Of a stretch of DNA of 64,000 nucleotides, positions 7,447 through 16,237 are shown in pieces. Origin of the DNA: Mucilaginibacter sp. MD40 (GTDB lineage Bacteria; Bacteroidota; Bacteroidia; Sphingobacteriales; Sphingobacteriaceae); the NCBI RefSeq assembly GCF_002288635.1, contig NZ_NRSW01000001.1, forward strand, positions 381,190 through 445,189. Direction: 5' to 3'. The notes beneath the pieces are model-generated. The model ran no database searches. It was not told the origin of the DNA and saw only the letters and a list, made by a program, of their open reading frames with translations. Position 1 is the stretch's first letter; every line of letters begins with the position of its first letter. Made by a program: the position numbers and the translations under genes.

Positions 7447-7878
7447 CTATGATGTAACATCGTCCTGGCGTTTCTTGCGCATCAAATCGTAAGACTCCCG
7501 GATGTAAACGAATAAATCCGGCCGGATATCATCTGCCGTATCAACGCGAATGTGATTCTCGTATTTGTTGCCCACCTTAATGCTCCTGACAACCGGCTTT
7601 TCAGGATGAGCCACCGCTGAATAAAATTTAATGTCCAGCCATTTTTTCATCGGGCGTATGATGAGGAAACCAACTCTTCGGGTAAAAACAATACAGTTCG
7701 GTGTTACACCTACCAGCACTTTCTCCCAATCCGCTACTTCCGCCAGTATCTTATCAAACGCTAAAACCAATTCGGGAGATCGTCCATCGAACAAACTGTC
7801 CAGGCTGACCCGCTGACAATAATGCCGGTAATCCTTCCAGGGCAATTCCCGGTCACATTTAGGGCAGCTCCAACTCAT
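7447..7878 (-). CDS. DUF5655 domain protein with N-terminal zinc ribbon
   Basis: A 143-residue soluble protein. The N-terminus holds a likely zinc-binding motif, CPKCDRELPWKDYRHYC, followed by the DUF5655 domain (DSLFDGRSPELVLAFDKILAEV, GVTPNCIVF, GFLIIRPMKKWLDIKFY). DUF5655 is of unknown function but is often found near DNA-processing genes. It is a single gene on the minus strand, convergent with the SRAP gene. Confidence 0.75.
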   Translation of the reverse strand: MSWSCPKCDRELPWKDYRHYCQRVSLDSLFDGRSPELVLAFDKILAEVADWEKVLVGVTPNCIVFTRRVGFLIIRPMKKWLDIKFYSAVAHPEKPVVRSIKVGNKYENHIRVDTADDIRPDLFVYIRESYDLMRKKRQDDVTS

Positions 7879-7987
7879 TGATTAACTTTTTACCTGATAC
7901 AACAGCAAATATGCCGGACCTGTTTCAGGGGCTCAAAACCTCTTGGAATAAATTTTGTTAATTAATAAGAAACCAAATCATTTACCT

Positions 7988-8149
7988 ATGAGCACAAGAG
8001 GAAGCAAAGTGGAAAGGAATTCAGTATCGGATCAGCCACACGAGATCAAATATGAGGCGCATAAAGAAGGCACAAGCCAGCAGGTGATAAAAAACGCGAA
8101 AAAATCAGCGGGTAACCAACGCAGCGCCATTGAAAAAAAGGTCAAATAA
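7988..8149 (+). CDS. Small basic protein, DUF3606-like (53 aa)
   Basis: A short, highly charged protein starting MSTRGSKVERNSV. The EIKYEAHKEGTSQQVIKNAKKSAGN segment resembles the DUF3606 pattern of a YExxYW-like helix followed by an xVxxAVxxVG helix. The ATG at 7988 is preferred over the in-frame TTG at 7955. No signal peptide or membrane segment. The family call is tentative and the function unknown. Confidence 0.5.
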   Translation: MSTRGSKVERNSVSDQPHEIKYEAHKEGTSQQVIKNAKKSAGNQRSAIEKKVK

Positions 8150-8212
8150 CATTAGCATTAAACAAGCGCGGAGCCCTGTTCATCGGTGCTTTTGCGTCTA
8201 AAATACATCATC

Positions 8213-8434
8213 ATGAGCAGCGCCTTTGTTAAAGAAAGCGAAAACGAGCAGCTAAAAGATATTGCCCCGAATATGGCCTCCTTACTCATCTTCCTTAAAA
8301 GGGAAAATGGCGGTGCCGTTCGTGAACTGCATACCCGGTTTAGCGAAAAATATCAGAAAGAAGTGCATGAAATGAGCGATGGTCTTGGCTATATGCTCAA
8401 CGATCAAGATCAATGGCAGGTGATCTTAGACTAA
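8213..8434 (+). CDS. Conserved small protein of unknown function (73 aa)
   Basis: Starts at ATG 8213 (MSSAFVKES); an in-frame GTG at 8186 is less likely. It is an acidic 73-residue protein with the segments EQLKDIAPNMASLLIFLKRENGG and EVHEMSDGLGYMLNDQDQWQV. It resembles a small Bacteroidota family, known to me only as hypothetical, whose members share the DIAPxxxALxxFLxRENNG core. A half-matching copy of the operator motif (12/17, 8141-8157) lies upstream, too weak to call. Confidence 0.6.
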   Translation: MSSAFVKESENEQLKDIAPNMASLLIFLKRENGGAVRELHTRFSEKYQKEVHEMSDGLGYMLNDQDQWQVILD

Positions 8435-8622
8435 CAACGCGGATCGAGCCATTCATCAATAGACTGCACAGCGTAATTAAACATAGCTTGAGCTTACGGA
8501 GTGTTCGAGTAAATAATTACTAGGATTGAAGATTGAACAGATCTCCGAGTCATTTTAATCCATACACAGGAAGGTATTTGTTTAGCCAAACGCCTTGAAA
8601 AGGAAAAATCATATTTATCAAT

Positions 8623-8844
8623 ATGGGAAAACACGGACTAATGATCGATATGGATGGTGTAATCTACGCCGGCGAGGAACTGATCGCAGGTGGCGATATA
8701 TTTGTACAACGCCTTCTTAAAGAGAAAATCAATTTCACATTTTTATCCAACAACAGTTCACGAAGCCGTAGGGATGCGGTCGAGAAACTGGAAAAATTGG
8801 GTATCACCGGTGTTACAGAACGAAATAAATTATTATGTTTATGA
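8623..8844 (+). pseudogene. HAD-IIA (NagD-like) phosphatase, N-terminal fragment
   Basis: The first ~67 residues are a good match to the start of NagD-like HAD hydrolases: GLMIDMDGVIYAGEELIAGG contains the DxDG nucleophile motif I, FTFLSNNSSRSR is motif II, and RRDAVEKLEKLGI follows. Family members are ~250 residues, but here homology stops at about 8820 and the frame ends in AT-rich sequence at 8844. All of the cap and C-terminal catalytic motifs are missing. This is a truncated remnant, probably from an insertion or deletion at the breakpoint. Confidence 0.8.
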
Positions 8845-9249
8845 TTATAAATATCTTATAATCAATTTATTAAGAGAAAATAATTTTTTATAATTCATTT
8901 TTGTCGCGGATAAACCCTTATCTATAGTGATACCTATCAATAAAGAGGTGATTGATTTGGTACAAGATGCGATATCATGTTGTATACTTTTAGTATAAGG
9001 ATAAAAATAGGGATAAAACGATCTTATCATTCCGTATGATCATAAGATTGTGAACATTTGCCTGTTGATTGCGGACATAAGGGAAAATAGCGTCCCCGGT
9101 TTGAAAGGCAGAAAATTCATCGCCTTTTTTAATATTTTTTGACTGTGAAAAAAACATGTTCTGTGCAAACTAAGATATAGTATAGTAAAATCTTCTTTGT
9201 CATTGTTGGTTGTATTTTGATCGGTAAGTATAATTTAAATTCTGCACCA
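8845..9249. other. AT-rich intergenic junk zone
   Basis: A 405-bp stretch between the HAD fragment and the AraC gene. It holds the beta-lactamase-like relic at 8902-8979 and an imperfect hairpin near 9029-9056 (ATCTTAT / ATAAGAT arms). Nothing else was recognised. Confidence 0.5.
8902..8979 (-). pseudogene. Beta-lactamase-like serine hydrolase fragment
   Basis: On the minus strand, 26 codons read HDIASCTKSITSLLIGITID and onward to KGLS. This is the active-site SxxK region of class C beta-lactamase-like hydrolases (S-C-T-K-S followed by the LxGxAIDKG helix). No flanking homology is recognisable on either side, so this is an isolated relic next to the truncated HAD gene. Confidence 0.55.
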
Positions 9250-10065
9250 TTAAAGTATCGGCCTCATCATTTTTTTATAATAAAGGGGAGTTGTTCCAAG
9301 GGTCTCTTTAAAGTTCCTTGTAAAATGGCTTTGGTCGGAAAAGCCGCAGGCGTAGGCTATATCGGTAAGCGATGCATTGGTTTTCAATAAGATACCCAAG
9401 GATTTTTCTATCCGTAATTTTCGTATATATTCAGATATGGTGCAGCCAAAGAATTTTTTAAAATATTTGCACAGGTGGACGGGATGAACATCTACCTGCC
9501 GGGACAGCATTTCCAAAGTCAATTTTTCAGCAAATTCCGATCGAAGGATTTCTTCTGTTTCTGCGATCCATTTAGGAGCCAGGGAATGTTTGCTAAAAAT
9601 TTTACAAGGGTCACCCGTGAAAATGTTTACGAGCAATTCCTCGACCGACAGCGGAGTTGTCATATCGTTTATTTTGCTTTCCAGGTTCAGCCGGTGAAAT
9701 AAAATTTTAATGCTGGGATTGATGATTTCAGTGAATTTAGGCAAACTTTCAAGATTGATGTCCAGCCGACTGGCCCACGCAGGTTTGATCTCTAAATACA
9801 ATGCGGCAGATTGGTTTTTGAGCTGCGGATTGTAATGCGGCTCCCCTGCTTGCTGAAAAAGCACCGTTCCGGCACCGTAGTTATACTTCCCCTTTTTATT
9901 CACCTCGGAGATTATCCCTCTTTGAATAAAGGAAAAAAAAGCATTTTGATGATAGTGCCAGTCAATATTTTCAATTTGATATTCTACCTCAGTAAGTACA
10001 ATATCGTTAGCCTCCCGGCTGCTCTTGGTTTCGCCTGAAAAAAGCCCTGAGTTTAAAATTTTCAT
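9250..10065 (-). CDS. AraC-family transcriptional regulator
   Basis: A 271-residue cytoplasmic activator-type regulator, start taken at the ATG giving MKILNSGLFSGE. An in-frame start at 10143 would add 26 hydrophobic residues that do not fit the family. The N-terminal half is a cupin-like sensing domain (DWHYHQNAFFSFIQRG, FQQAGEPHYNPQ). The C-terminal AraC domain has both HTHs: LTLEMLSRQVDVHPVHLCKYF and LTDIAYACGFSDQSHFTRNF. The nearest neighbour is the divergent exported alpha/beta hydrolase at 10302, a plausible target. Confidence 0.88.
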   Translation of the reverse strand: MKILNSGLFSGETKSSREANDIVLTEVEYQIENIDWHYHQNAFFSFIQRGIISEVNKKGKYNYGAGTVLFQQAGEPHYNPQLKNQSAALYLEIKPAWASRLDINLESLPKFTEIINPSIKILFHRLNLESKINDMTTPLSVEELLVNIFTGDPCKIFSKHSLAPKWIAETEEILRSEFAEKLTLEMLSRQVDVHPVHLCKYFKKFFGCTISEYIRKLRIEKSLGILLKTNASLTDIAYACGFSDQSHFTRNFKETLGTTPLYYKKMMRPIL

Positions 10066-10301
10066 TTTATGGACACAAAAATGTAAAAAGCATACTAGTT
10101 TTAATAAGCTGAGACAAAGTATCTTACTTTTTGTCGTTCGCACTGATTGCTCGAAATTATTACACCAGTTGTACGTTTGCTATACCTGTTAATCATTAGT
10201 CGACTACTCCCTGCCATCATTCAAACGATGCTAATTCCATTCTATTTCCTTCCTAAATGCCATGTGTATATTTAACGGCATAAATAATTAGTTTGAAATT
10301 C

Positions 10302-11471
10302 ATGGAAAAAAGAGATAACCGTTCAAAGTCTTTACATATCCGTTTTACAGGAGTGACCCGGATACTGGCAATTTTCATCAGTGTGCTGATATTGCCCAAA
10401 ACTTCTACAGCACAAACGGCTATGTTTGCCGCCTGGAACGACCCCTCTCCGCATAAGGTGCAGTTCGTAACTGTTGAGAAAGGTGTAAAGCTGGAGGTCC
10501 TCGACTGGGGAGGAAACGGCCAGCCGATTGTTTTACTGGCAGGGCTTGGCAACACTGCTCATGCGTTTGATGGTCTTGCGCCTAAACTTACCCGAAACTT
10601 TCATGTGTTCGGCATAACACGGCGTGGTTTTGGAGCATCGACCATTGCACAATCTGGGTATTCTGCAGACAGGCTTGGCGATGATGTCATTGCGGTTCTT
10701 GACTCACTCAAGATAAATAAGCCGGTAATTATCGGGCATTCAATAGCCGGTGAAGAGTTAAGTTCGATAGGAACCCGGTTCCCGCAAAGAATAAATAAAC
10801 TCATTTACCTGGAAGCTGCTAAACCTTATGCTTATTACGATAAACAACATGGGGATTACCTGCTGGATGCCAAAACGTTGTCGGCCGATCTGGATTCCGC
10901 GAAAAACAGTCCTTACGACATTAAGCTAATGAATGCATTAGAGGCAGATCTACGTATTCTCCAGCAAAGTCTGCATAGTACCAAACTCGTTATTCAAGCC
11001 GATATCGCTGCCCGTTCCGGACCATCTGGCGGACCCACAGAATCCGACTTGGCGAGTTTTACAGCAATGCAAAGGTTTGTGGCAAAGCAGCTTGGCGGCT
11101 TATTGCCCGAAGCGGAACTTCGTCAAACATTTAGTCAGACAACGTACGGCAAGGTAGGAGATCAAAAAACACCATCATTTGTTGGTGATTCAGTATTGAA
11201 TGGAGAGCAGAAGTATGACGGTGTTAAAGTACCTGTTTTGGCTATAGAAGCTGTGCCTCGCAACACAGGTAACAAAATTCATGCGGATCCCGCTAAACTT
11301 AAGGCTGCGAACGACTTACGTACAGCCGAGATATTAAAGCAGATAAACGCGTTTCAGGCAGGAAACCCCTCGGCCAAAATAATTAAAATTCCCAATGCCT
11401 ATCATTATATCTATTTATCTAACCAGGACGAGGTTATAAAAGCTATCACGGAATTTATAAAATCACGTTAG
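10302..11471 (+). CDS. Exported alpha/beta hydrolase
   Basis: An alpha/beta-fold hydrolase with a long N-terminal leader ending in a signal sequence (ILAIFISVLILPKTSTAQ). The core starts around KLEVLDWGGNGQPIVLLAGLGNTAHAF (oxyanion region). The nucleophile elbow is GHSIAGEE, with the serine at its centre, and the catalytic histidine is in PNAYHYIYLSN. The start chosen is ATG 10302; a TTG at 10293 is in frame. The ~390 residues are longer than simple esterases, with a lid insertion after the nucleophile. The substrate is unknown. It is divergent from an AraC regulator. Confidence 0.82.
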   Translation: MEKRDNRSKSLHIRFTGVTRILAIFISVLILPKTSTAQTAMFAAWNDPSPHKVQFVTVEKGVKLEVLDWGGNGQPIVLLAGLGNTAHAFDGLAPKLTRNFHVFGITRRGFGASTIAQSGYSADRLGDDVIAVLDSLKINKPVIIGHSIAGEELSSIGTRFPQRINKLIYLEAAKPYAYYDKQHGDYLLDAKTLSADLDSAKNSPYDIKLMNALEADLRILQQSLHSTKLVIQADIAARSGPSGGPTESDLASFTAMQRFVAKQLGGLLPEAELRQTFSQTTYGKVGDQKTPSFVGDSVLNGEQKYDGVKVPVLAIEAVPRNTGNKIHADPAKLKAANDLRTAEILKQINAFQAGNPSAKIIKIPNAYHYIYLSNQDEVIKAITEFIKSR

Positions 11472-11673
11472 ATATTCCGTAGCGGGACCGGGGGTGAGGC
11501 AACCTACCGGTGCCTTTTTTTGGCTGCACAAAAGAACAAAACCTTAGGTACCAATGGTACGGCCGCCACCATTCGCAGGGGGGCTGGCCATATACAAAGG
11601 GCAATACAGATGTGCTCACAAGGTTTCTATTTGAGCCATAAAAACTGCACTGCAAATTGCACCGCACAAAAAC

Positions 11674-11722
11674 AACTAATTATCATAATAAATTGACTAT
11701 CAATTTATTATGATAATTAGTT
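11674..11722. repeat. Perfect inverted repeat, 23-bp arms and 3-bp loop
   Basis: Arms at 11674-11696 and 11700-11722 are exact reverse complements; the loop is CTA. The sequence is AT-rich (AACTAATTATCATAATAAAT at the left end). There is no T-run on either flank, so it is not a standard terminator. It could be a recombination site, a transposon-derived hairpin or a protein-binding palindrome. Confidence 0.8.
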
Positions 11723-11789
11723 AGCGGAAAAAGGGCGAACAACAGCGGCAAGGAATCAAACAGTCACATGAATTTTCCGTTTAGTCAGC

Positions 11790-12002
11790 TTAGTCATAGC
11801 TTTCTGCAATGATGTTTATCACTGAACGATCATTTACGTATTTACCTGTCTTTTTCCAGATCATTTTCAAAGGAACGGGAACAGGAAATGCTAAAACAGG
11901 TACAAAAGGGGTATAGGAGAATCGGTCATAAAAGACCATATCCACAACTTTAAAACCATTGAGGTCGCAATTCCTACCTCCTTTATCACAATCGATAACT
12001 CT
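11790..12002 (-). pseudogene. Coding relic of an unidentified protein
   Basis: On the minus strand 70 codons are open before a stop, and the composition looks like real protein: GFKVVDMVFYDRFSYTPF, then VPVPLKMIWKKTGKYVNDRS and VINIIAESYD. The only ATG (11939) would give 49 residues, and the frame upstream is closed by a TGA. I do not recognise the family. It is most likely the 3' end of a degraded gene. Confidence 0.4.
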
Positions 12003-12580
12003 TCAAGCGTAGGAAATAAATTGTTACTACTGCACTCCATTCCATATTTAACTTACTCCAATAATTGTTATCTATCTTATGTACCTAAGTGAATGTCAGA
12101 CGTAAACCTTATTTCTTATATGCCCAAAACAATACATCTCTTTTAGATAATGCGCGCGGTCAAAGAAGCAATTTAATGCTACAAGAAAAATCGATCTACA
12201 AAAAGTGCTTGAAAAAGCACTGGAAGCTTACAGGCGACCAAAAGATAAACTTTCCAGAAGCCTGCTCGCTTTTAATAATGGGATAATCAGGCGCAGATAA
12301 GAAAGGACGCTCGTCGTTCCCGCACACCTTGAATTTATCGAAATAAACTTATTCGCAATATTTAGCAACAACAATAATTTCCAGACCAAGATCCGCTTTT
12401 ATGCGTTTGGGCTTAGCTCAGTGAACATTGCCATATCTTTAAATAGAATGCAAGTGAGGTTTATTAAATGCAAGCCACTTTGCTTTTGATCGTATACCGA
12501 TTCACGGCGCACATCACCACATTCACATTAGTGAAAATTGATCCGTGAAAAAGTCTCATTTTTGAATTAAGCAATTCATA

Positions 12581-14206
12581 ATGATCAAAGTCATAGTATT
12601 TTTTGTCCTTGCACTGACCTCCTTTCGGGCCGCACATGCACAGATCGACTGGTCCGCTTATTCGCAAAGCACACTTAACGGCATTGTGAATAAGCCCGCT
12701 TCGATCGGCATGATCGTTTGTATATCTAAGGATAACAATTCCTTTTGGGGAAACGATGAAAACGTAAGATATTTCAGGCAGTTATTGAAGGACACCACCT
12801 TTCTTCACGAACACTCCGGCAACATCATCGCGAGGACCACATTTGACACCGCGAGCGTACATTTCTTTATGCACGGCATTGACAGGCATAATGCGGACAA
12901 CTATCAATTCCGGATCATGGAATATCCCAACCGGGTGGTCGAGCCTTGGCAACCGATAATCCGGTTTACCGATCCCGGATCTACGAAAATAAACGGTTTA
13001 CCGCAAATGGCCTATATTGGGGGCTATAGAGCTAGGTTAAGCAATATGCTGGTCGTAGACGTACGAAGGATCGGCGATGATCACATAACCAGTACTGCGG
13101 TGGTCGCCTGGGTCCCTATTGTTCCTATTGTGACCAATATTTACACGTCCGATACGTTCGATGCGTTTTTGCAGCGCCTGCAATATCCCTGGTCCAATCA
13201 GGCGTTAAAAAAAACAGGAATGGTCACGCAGGATATCAAACGATCCACAGCCAATACTAATTTTATTTTTTTCCTGAAAGCGGATATCTATCACCGTAAA
13301 CAGGTACAATACCAATTGATCCGCAATGGGGAAATAACGATCCCATGGAAGAATAACGACTATGACAACAGCTTTGTCTGGATCAAAGAGAATCGGCCAG
13401 GAACATACCAGGTAAATATCCGGTATGCGGTCCAGCCGCAGCATGTAGCGATCTATAATTTTGAGGTTGAACCAGCCTGGTATCAAACTGCAGGATTTAA
13501 GATTTTGATAAGTATTCTAATTGTTGCCATTGGAGGCGTTATCTTTTTTATGATAATGCTTGTGCGTCAAAGAAAAATGACAAGCCGGGAATCATCTTAT
13601 AAAACAAAACTGCAACTGGAGTTAAAAGCCATTCATGCGCAGTTGAACCCACACTTTGTTTTTAATGCCCTAAGCTCTATTCAGGGACTGATCAATTCAA
13701 ATGATATTCGGGGAGCAAATACATACCTGGCCGATTTCGCCAGACTGATGCGCGAATCATTAAAATTCGGTAACAAAGATGAAATACCGCTTCAAAATGA
13801 GATAGAGGTACTGGAAACTTATCTGAAACTTGAACAGTTGAGGTTTGGGTTTAATTACCGGATTGTTATTGACGAGGATTTTAACAGCTACGAGATCAAT
13901 ATGCCATCATTATTGCTGCAACCGCTGGCCGAAAATGCGGTTAAGCACGGCATAGCAGGCTTGAGACGTGATGGCCGTATTGGTGTCAATTTCAGCCGGA
14001 AGGAAAACGCACTAATTATCATCATTATGGACAATGGTGGCGGATTTGACAAAGAAAGCATAAGCACTGGTTATGGGCTAAAGCTTACCCGTGACCGCAT
14101 CACTTTACTAAACGAGTTGAACCCTTTTCAAACTATAACCTTGCAAATTCAAAGTGATACCTCCGGTACGCTGGTTACTTTAACACTTAAAAACTGGTTT
14201 TTATGA
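12581..14206 (+). CDS. LytS/YehU-type sensor histidine kinase
   Basis: A membrane sensor kinase of 541 residues. It has a signal peptide (1-20), a ~285-residue periplasmic sensor region, and one transmembrane helix near residues 308-330 (ILISILIVAIGGVIFFMIML). The cytoplasmic histidine-kinase domain follows (PF06580), with the phosphoacceptor His in AQLNPHFVFNALSSIQG. ATP-binding motifs are the N-box LLQPLAENAVKHGI and the G-box DNGGGFD. It overlaps the LytTR regulator by 4 bp (ATGA), so the two form a phosphorelay pair. The signal sensed is unknown. Confidence 0.93.
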   Translation: MIKVIVFFVLALTSFRAAHAQIDWSAYSQSTLNGIVNKPASIGMIVCISKDNNSFWGNDENVRYFRQLLKDTTFLHEHSGNIIARTTFDTASVHFFMHGIDRHNADNYQFRIMEYPNRVVEPWQPIIRFTDPGSTKINGLPQMAYIGGYRARLSNMLVVDVRRIGDDHITSTAVVAWVPIVPIVTNIYTSDTFDAFLQRLQYPWSNQALKKTGMVTQDIKRSTANTNFIFFLKADIYHRKQVQYQLIRNGEITIPWKNNDYDNSFVWIKENRPGTYQVNIRYAVQPQHVAIYNFEVEPAWYQTAGFKILISILIVAIGGVIFFMIMLVRQRKMTSRESSYKTKLQLELKAIHAQLNPHFVFNALSSIQGLINSNDIRGANTYLADFARLMRESLKFGNKDEIPLQNEIEVLETYLKLEQLRFGFNYRIVIDEDFNSYEINMPSLLLQPLAENAVKHGIAGLRRDGRIGVNFSRKENALIIIIMDNGGGFDKESISTGYGLKLTRDRITLLNELNPFQTITLQIQSDTSGTLVTLTLKNWFL

Positions 14207-14958
14207 GTATTAGCGCGCTATTGGTTGACGACGAAGAGCATAACTTAACGAACTTGAAGCTATTGCTTCAACAATACAGCCCGCAGGTTTCGGTATGTGG
14301 CATGGCTACGAATGCAGAACTTGCCCGGACGATGATTATAAATCATCAGCCTGAGCTGCTATTTTTAGATATTCAAATGCCTGGCGAAACCGGCTTTGAT
14401 CTGCTGCGCAGCCTACCCAATCCAAATTTTGAAGTAATTTTCGTTACTGCCTATGACCAGTATGCGCTACAGGCCATGCGATTTGCCGCCGTGGATTATC
14501 TGCTTAAGCCCGTTAATATAAATGAACTCCAGCTGGCAGTAGGCCGCGCCATCAGGCAACGGGATTTGAAACAGGGGCATCAACAACTTAAAAACCTGAT
14601 AAACCTGATCAGCAATCAGTCTGGCAAGGAAGGCCAGCGTATCGCTCTCTCCACGTTAAAAGAAACCCGGTTTGTGAAGATAAATGATATTCTAAGATGC
14701 GAATCGTCGAATAACTATACAACGTTTTATTTGACCGACGGAGACGTCCTGCTGGTCAGTAAGCCGATCTATGAATATGAAGAGTTGCTCAAAGACTTTG
14801 GATTCATCCGGTGTCATCAATCGCACCTGGTTAATAACGGGTTTATTAAAAGCTGGAAAAAAGATCACGGCGATTTTTTGCTTTTGACCAACGGCACAGA
14901 GGTTCCGGTTTCCAGGGGGAAGAGGGAACAGGTTAAAGCGCTATTGCGGATCCAGTGA
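14203..14958 (+). CDS. LytTR-family response regulator
   Basis: A 251-residue response regulator with an N-terminal receiver domain and a C-terminal LytTR DNA-binding domain. Receiver residues are the acidic pair DDEEH, the phosphoacceptor Asp in LLFLDIQMPGETG, Thr in IFVTAYD and Lys in LKPVN. The LytTR part runs from about residue 150 (DILRCESSNNYTTFYLTDG, FIRCHQSHLVN, PVSRGKREQVKALL). It is translationally coupled to the upstream kinase. The exported transglutaminase-like gene 52 bp downstream may be in the same unit. Confidence 0.93.
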   Translation: MSISALLVDDEEHNLTNLKLLLQQYSPQVSVCGMATNAELARTMIINHQPELLFLDIQMPGETGFDLLRSLPNPNFEVIFVTAYDQYALQAMRFAAVDYLLKPVNINELQLAVGRAIRQRDLKQGHQQLKNLINLISNQSGKEGQRIALSTLKETRFVKINDILRCESSNNYTTFYLTDGDVLLVSKPIYEYEELLKDFGFIRCHQSHLVNNGFIKSWKKDHGDFLLLTNGTEVPVSRGKREQVKALLRIQ

Positions 14959-15010
14959 ATTGGAAAACAGATCGGGTATATTTAATAATCAATAACACAA
15001 CATTCAGAAA

Positions 15011-16237
15011 ATGAAAAAAGTAACATTAGTAATACTTTTACTAGGGGCGTTAAATTTTGCACAGGCCCAGCAAAAGGCAAATACAGTAACATTTACAAAG
15101 TACACGGAAGCCATGAACGCCAAGATGCAAAAGGCTGACCAGGCAAAGGACCGCAAACAGGTTTTGGAATTAATGACAACATGGCTCCGAGAATACGATC
15201 GCCAGGAAGCCGCTGAGCAAAAGCATTTTAAGAGCTATCTTTCCAACATTTATTACAACCTGGCTTGTTACCAGGCCTTGGAAAGCCAACAGGAACTGGC
15301 GGTTACCAATTTCCAGAAAGCTGTTGAAGCTGGTTATGTTAACTATGCCCATTCGCTTAAGGATAGCGATCTGGATCCCTTGCGACAAGATAAGCGCTTT
15401 AAGACTGCGCTAGCGCAAATGCGCCTTAAAGGAGATTATGGCTACATTTTAAAAACTGCAGGTGATTATCGGCCAAAGGCTTACCCTGCGTTGCCGTCGT
15501 TTACCTATCAAACCGCATCGGCGCCAGAATTGGTTACTTTCCGGAAAAAATTCAACCTCGACTCAATAAGCGGCAATGGCGATGAGATAAGCCGGATCAA
15601 GAACCTGTTGTATTGGGTGCATAACCTGATCAGGCATGACGGAAATTCCAACAACCCCGCATCCAGAAATGCTGTTGATCTCATCAATGTATGCCAGAAA
15701 GAAAACAGGGGTCTTAACTGCCGCATGCTGGCCACTATTTTAAAGGATGCATACCAGGCCGAAGGTTTTACTGCTCGAATGGTGACTTGTATGCCCAAAG
15801 ATACAGCTGATTTTGATTGCCATGTTATCAACGTTGTTTGGTCTAAAACTTTAAACAAGTGGCTTTGGATGGATCCTACGAACAATGCCTATGTCAGCGA
15901 TAATAAAGGTAACCTTTTAAGTATTCAAGAGGTACGAGAGCGACTGATACGCAAGCGACCCTTAGTATTGAATGCTGATGCTAATTGGAACAATAAGCAA
16001 AAGCAAACCAAAGAAAACTACCTGGACTCATATATGTCCAAGAATCTCTATTGGTTACAGTGTTCTGTTAAAAGCGAATGGGATCTGGAGAGCAGAAAAG
16101 AAAATCAATCACCAGTCGAATATATCAATTTATATCCCGGTGAATATTCTACCATCGGCAGCCTGCCCAAAAAAGCTAATAGAAGTCAGGTCATATACGC
16201 AGCTGGAGATCCAGCTATGTTTTGGAGTAAGCCCTAA
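15011..16237 (+). CDS. Exported transglutaminase-like protein
   Basis: A secreted or periplasmic 408-residue protein with a signal peptide (MKKVTLVILLLGALNFAQAQ). An N-terminal TPR-like helical segment follows (YYNLACYQALESQQELAVTNFQKAVEAGY). The transglutaminase-like fold has its Cys in NRGLNCRMLATIL, His in DCHVINVVW and Asp in WLWMDPTNNAY, a complete triad. Members usually act as proteases or peptide-modifying enzymes. It lies 52 bp after the LytTR regulator, which may control it. Confidence 0.82.
   Translation: MKKVTLVILLLGALNFAQAQQKANTVTFTKYTEAMNAKMQKADQAKDRKQVLELMTTWLREYDRQEAAEQKHFKSYLSNIYYNLACYQALESQQELAVTNFQKAVEAGYVNYAHSLKDSDLDPLRQDKRFKTALAQMRLKGDYGYILKTAGDYRPKAYPALPSFTYQTASAPELVTFRKKFNLDSISGNGDEISRIKNLLYWVHNLIRHDGNSNNPASRNAVDLINVCQKENRGLNCRMLATILKDAYQAEGFTARMVTCMPKDTADFDCHVINVVWSKTLNKWLWMDPTNNAYVSDNKGNLLSIQEVRERLIRKRPLVLNADANWNNKQKQTKENYLDSYMSKNLYWLQCSVKSEWDLESRKENQSPVEYINLYPGEYSTIGSLPKKANRSQVIYAAGDPAMFWSKP

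Larger units (their letters stand above)
11472..12580. other. Long decayed intergenic region
   Basis: An 1109-bp stretch with no intact gene. It contains a 23-bp-arm palindrome (11674-11722) and a minus-strand coding relic (11790-12002). A 52-codon plus-strand open stretch at about 12142-12299 (KIDLQKVLEKALEAYRRPKD) has no start codon. Other short frames look random. It resembles an area of gene loss. Confidence 0.5.

Noticed and set aside
8141..8157. Partial copy of the SOS-like palindrome before the 73-aa gene
   Set aside because: Only 12 of 17 positions match and the left arm is lost, so it is not counted as a third operator.
1249..11671. Shared GCACCGCACAAAA at about 1252 and 11659, considered as direct repeats bounding an element
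   Set aside because: A 13-base match is expected by chance in 64 kb, and there is no integrase or target duplication to support it.
12089..12299. Short plus-strand frames in the decayed region, including KIDLQKVLEKALEAYRRPKD
   Set aside because: One frame has no start codon and the other has no protein-like pattern. Too weak to call a gene.
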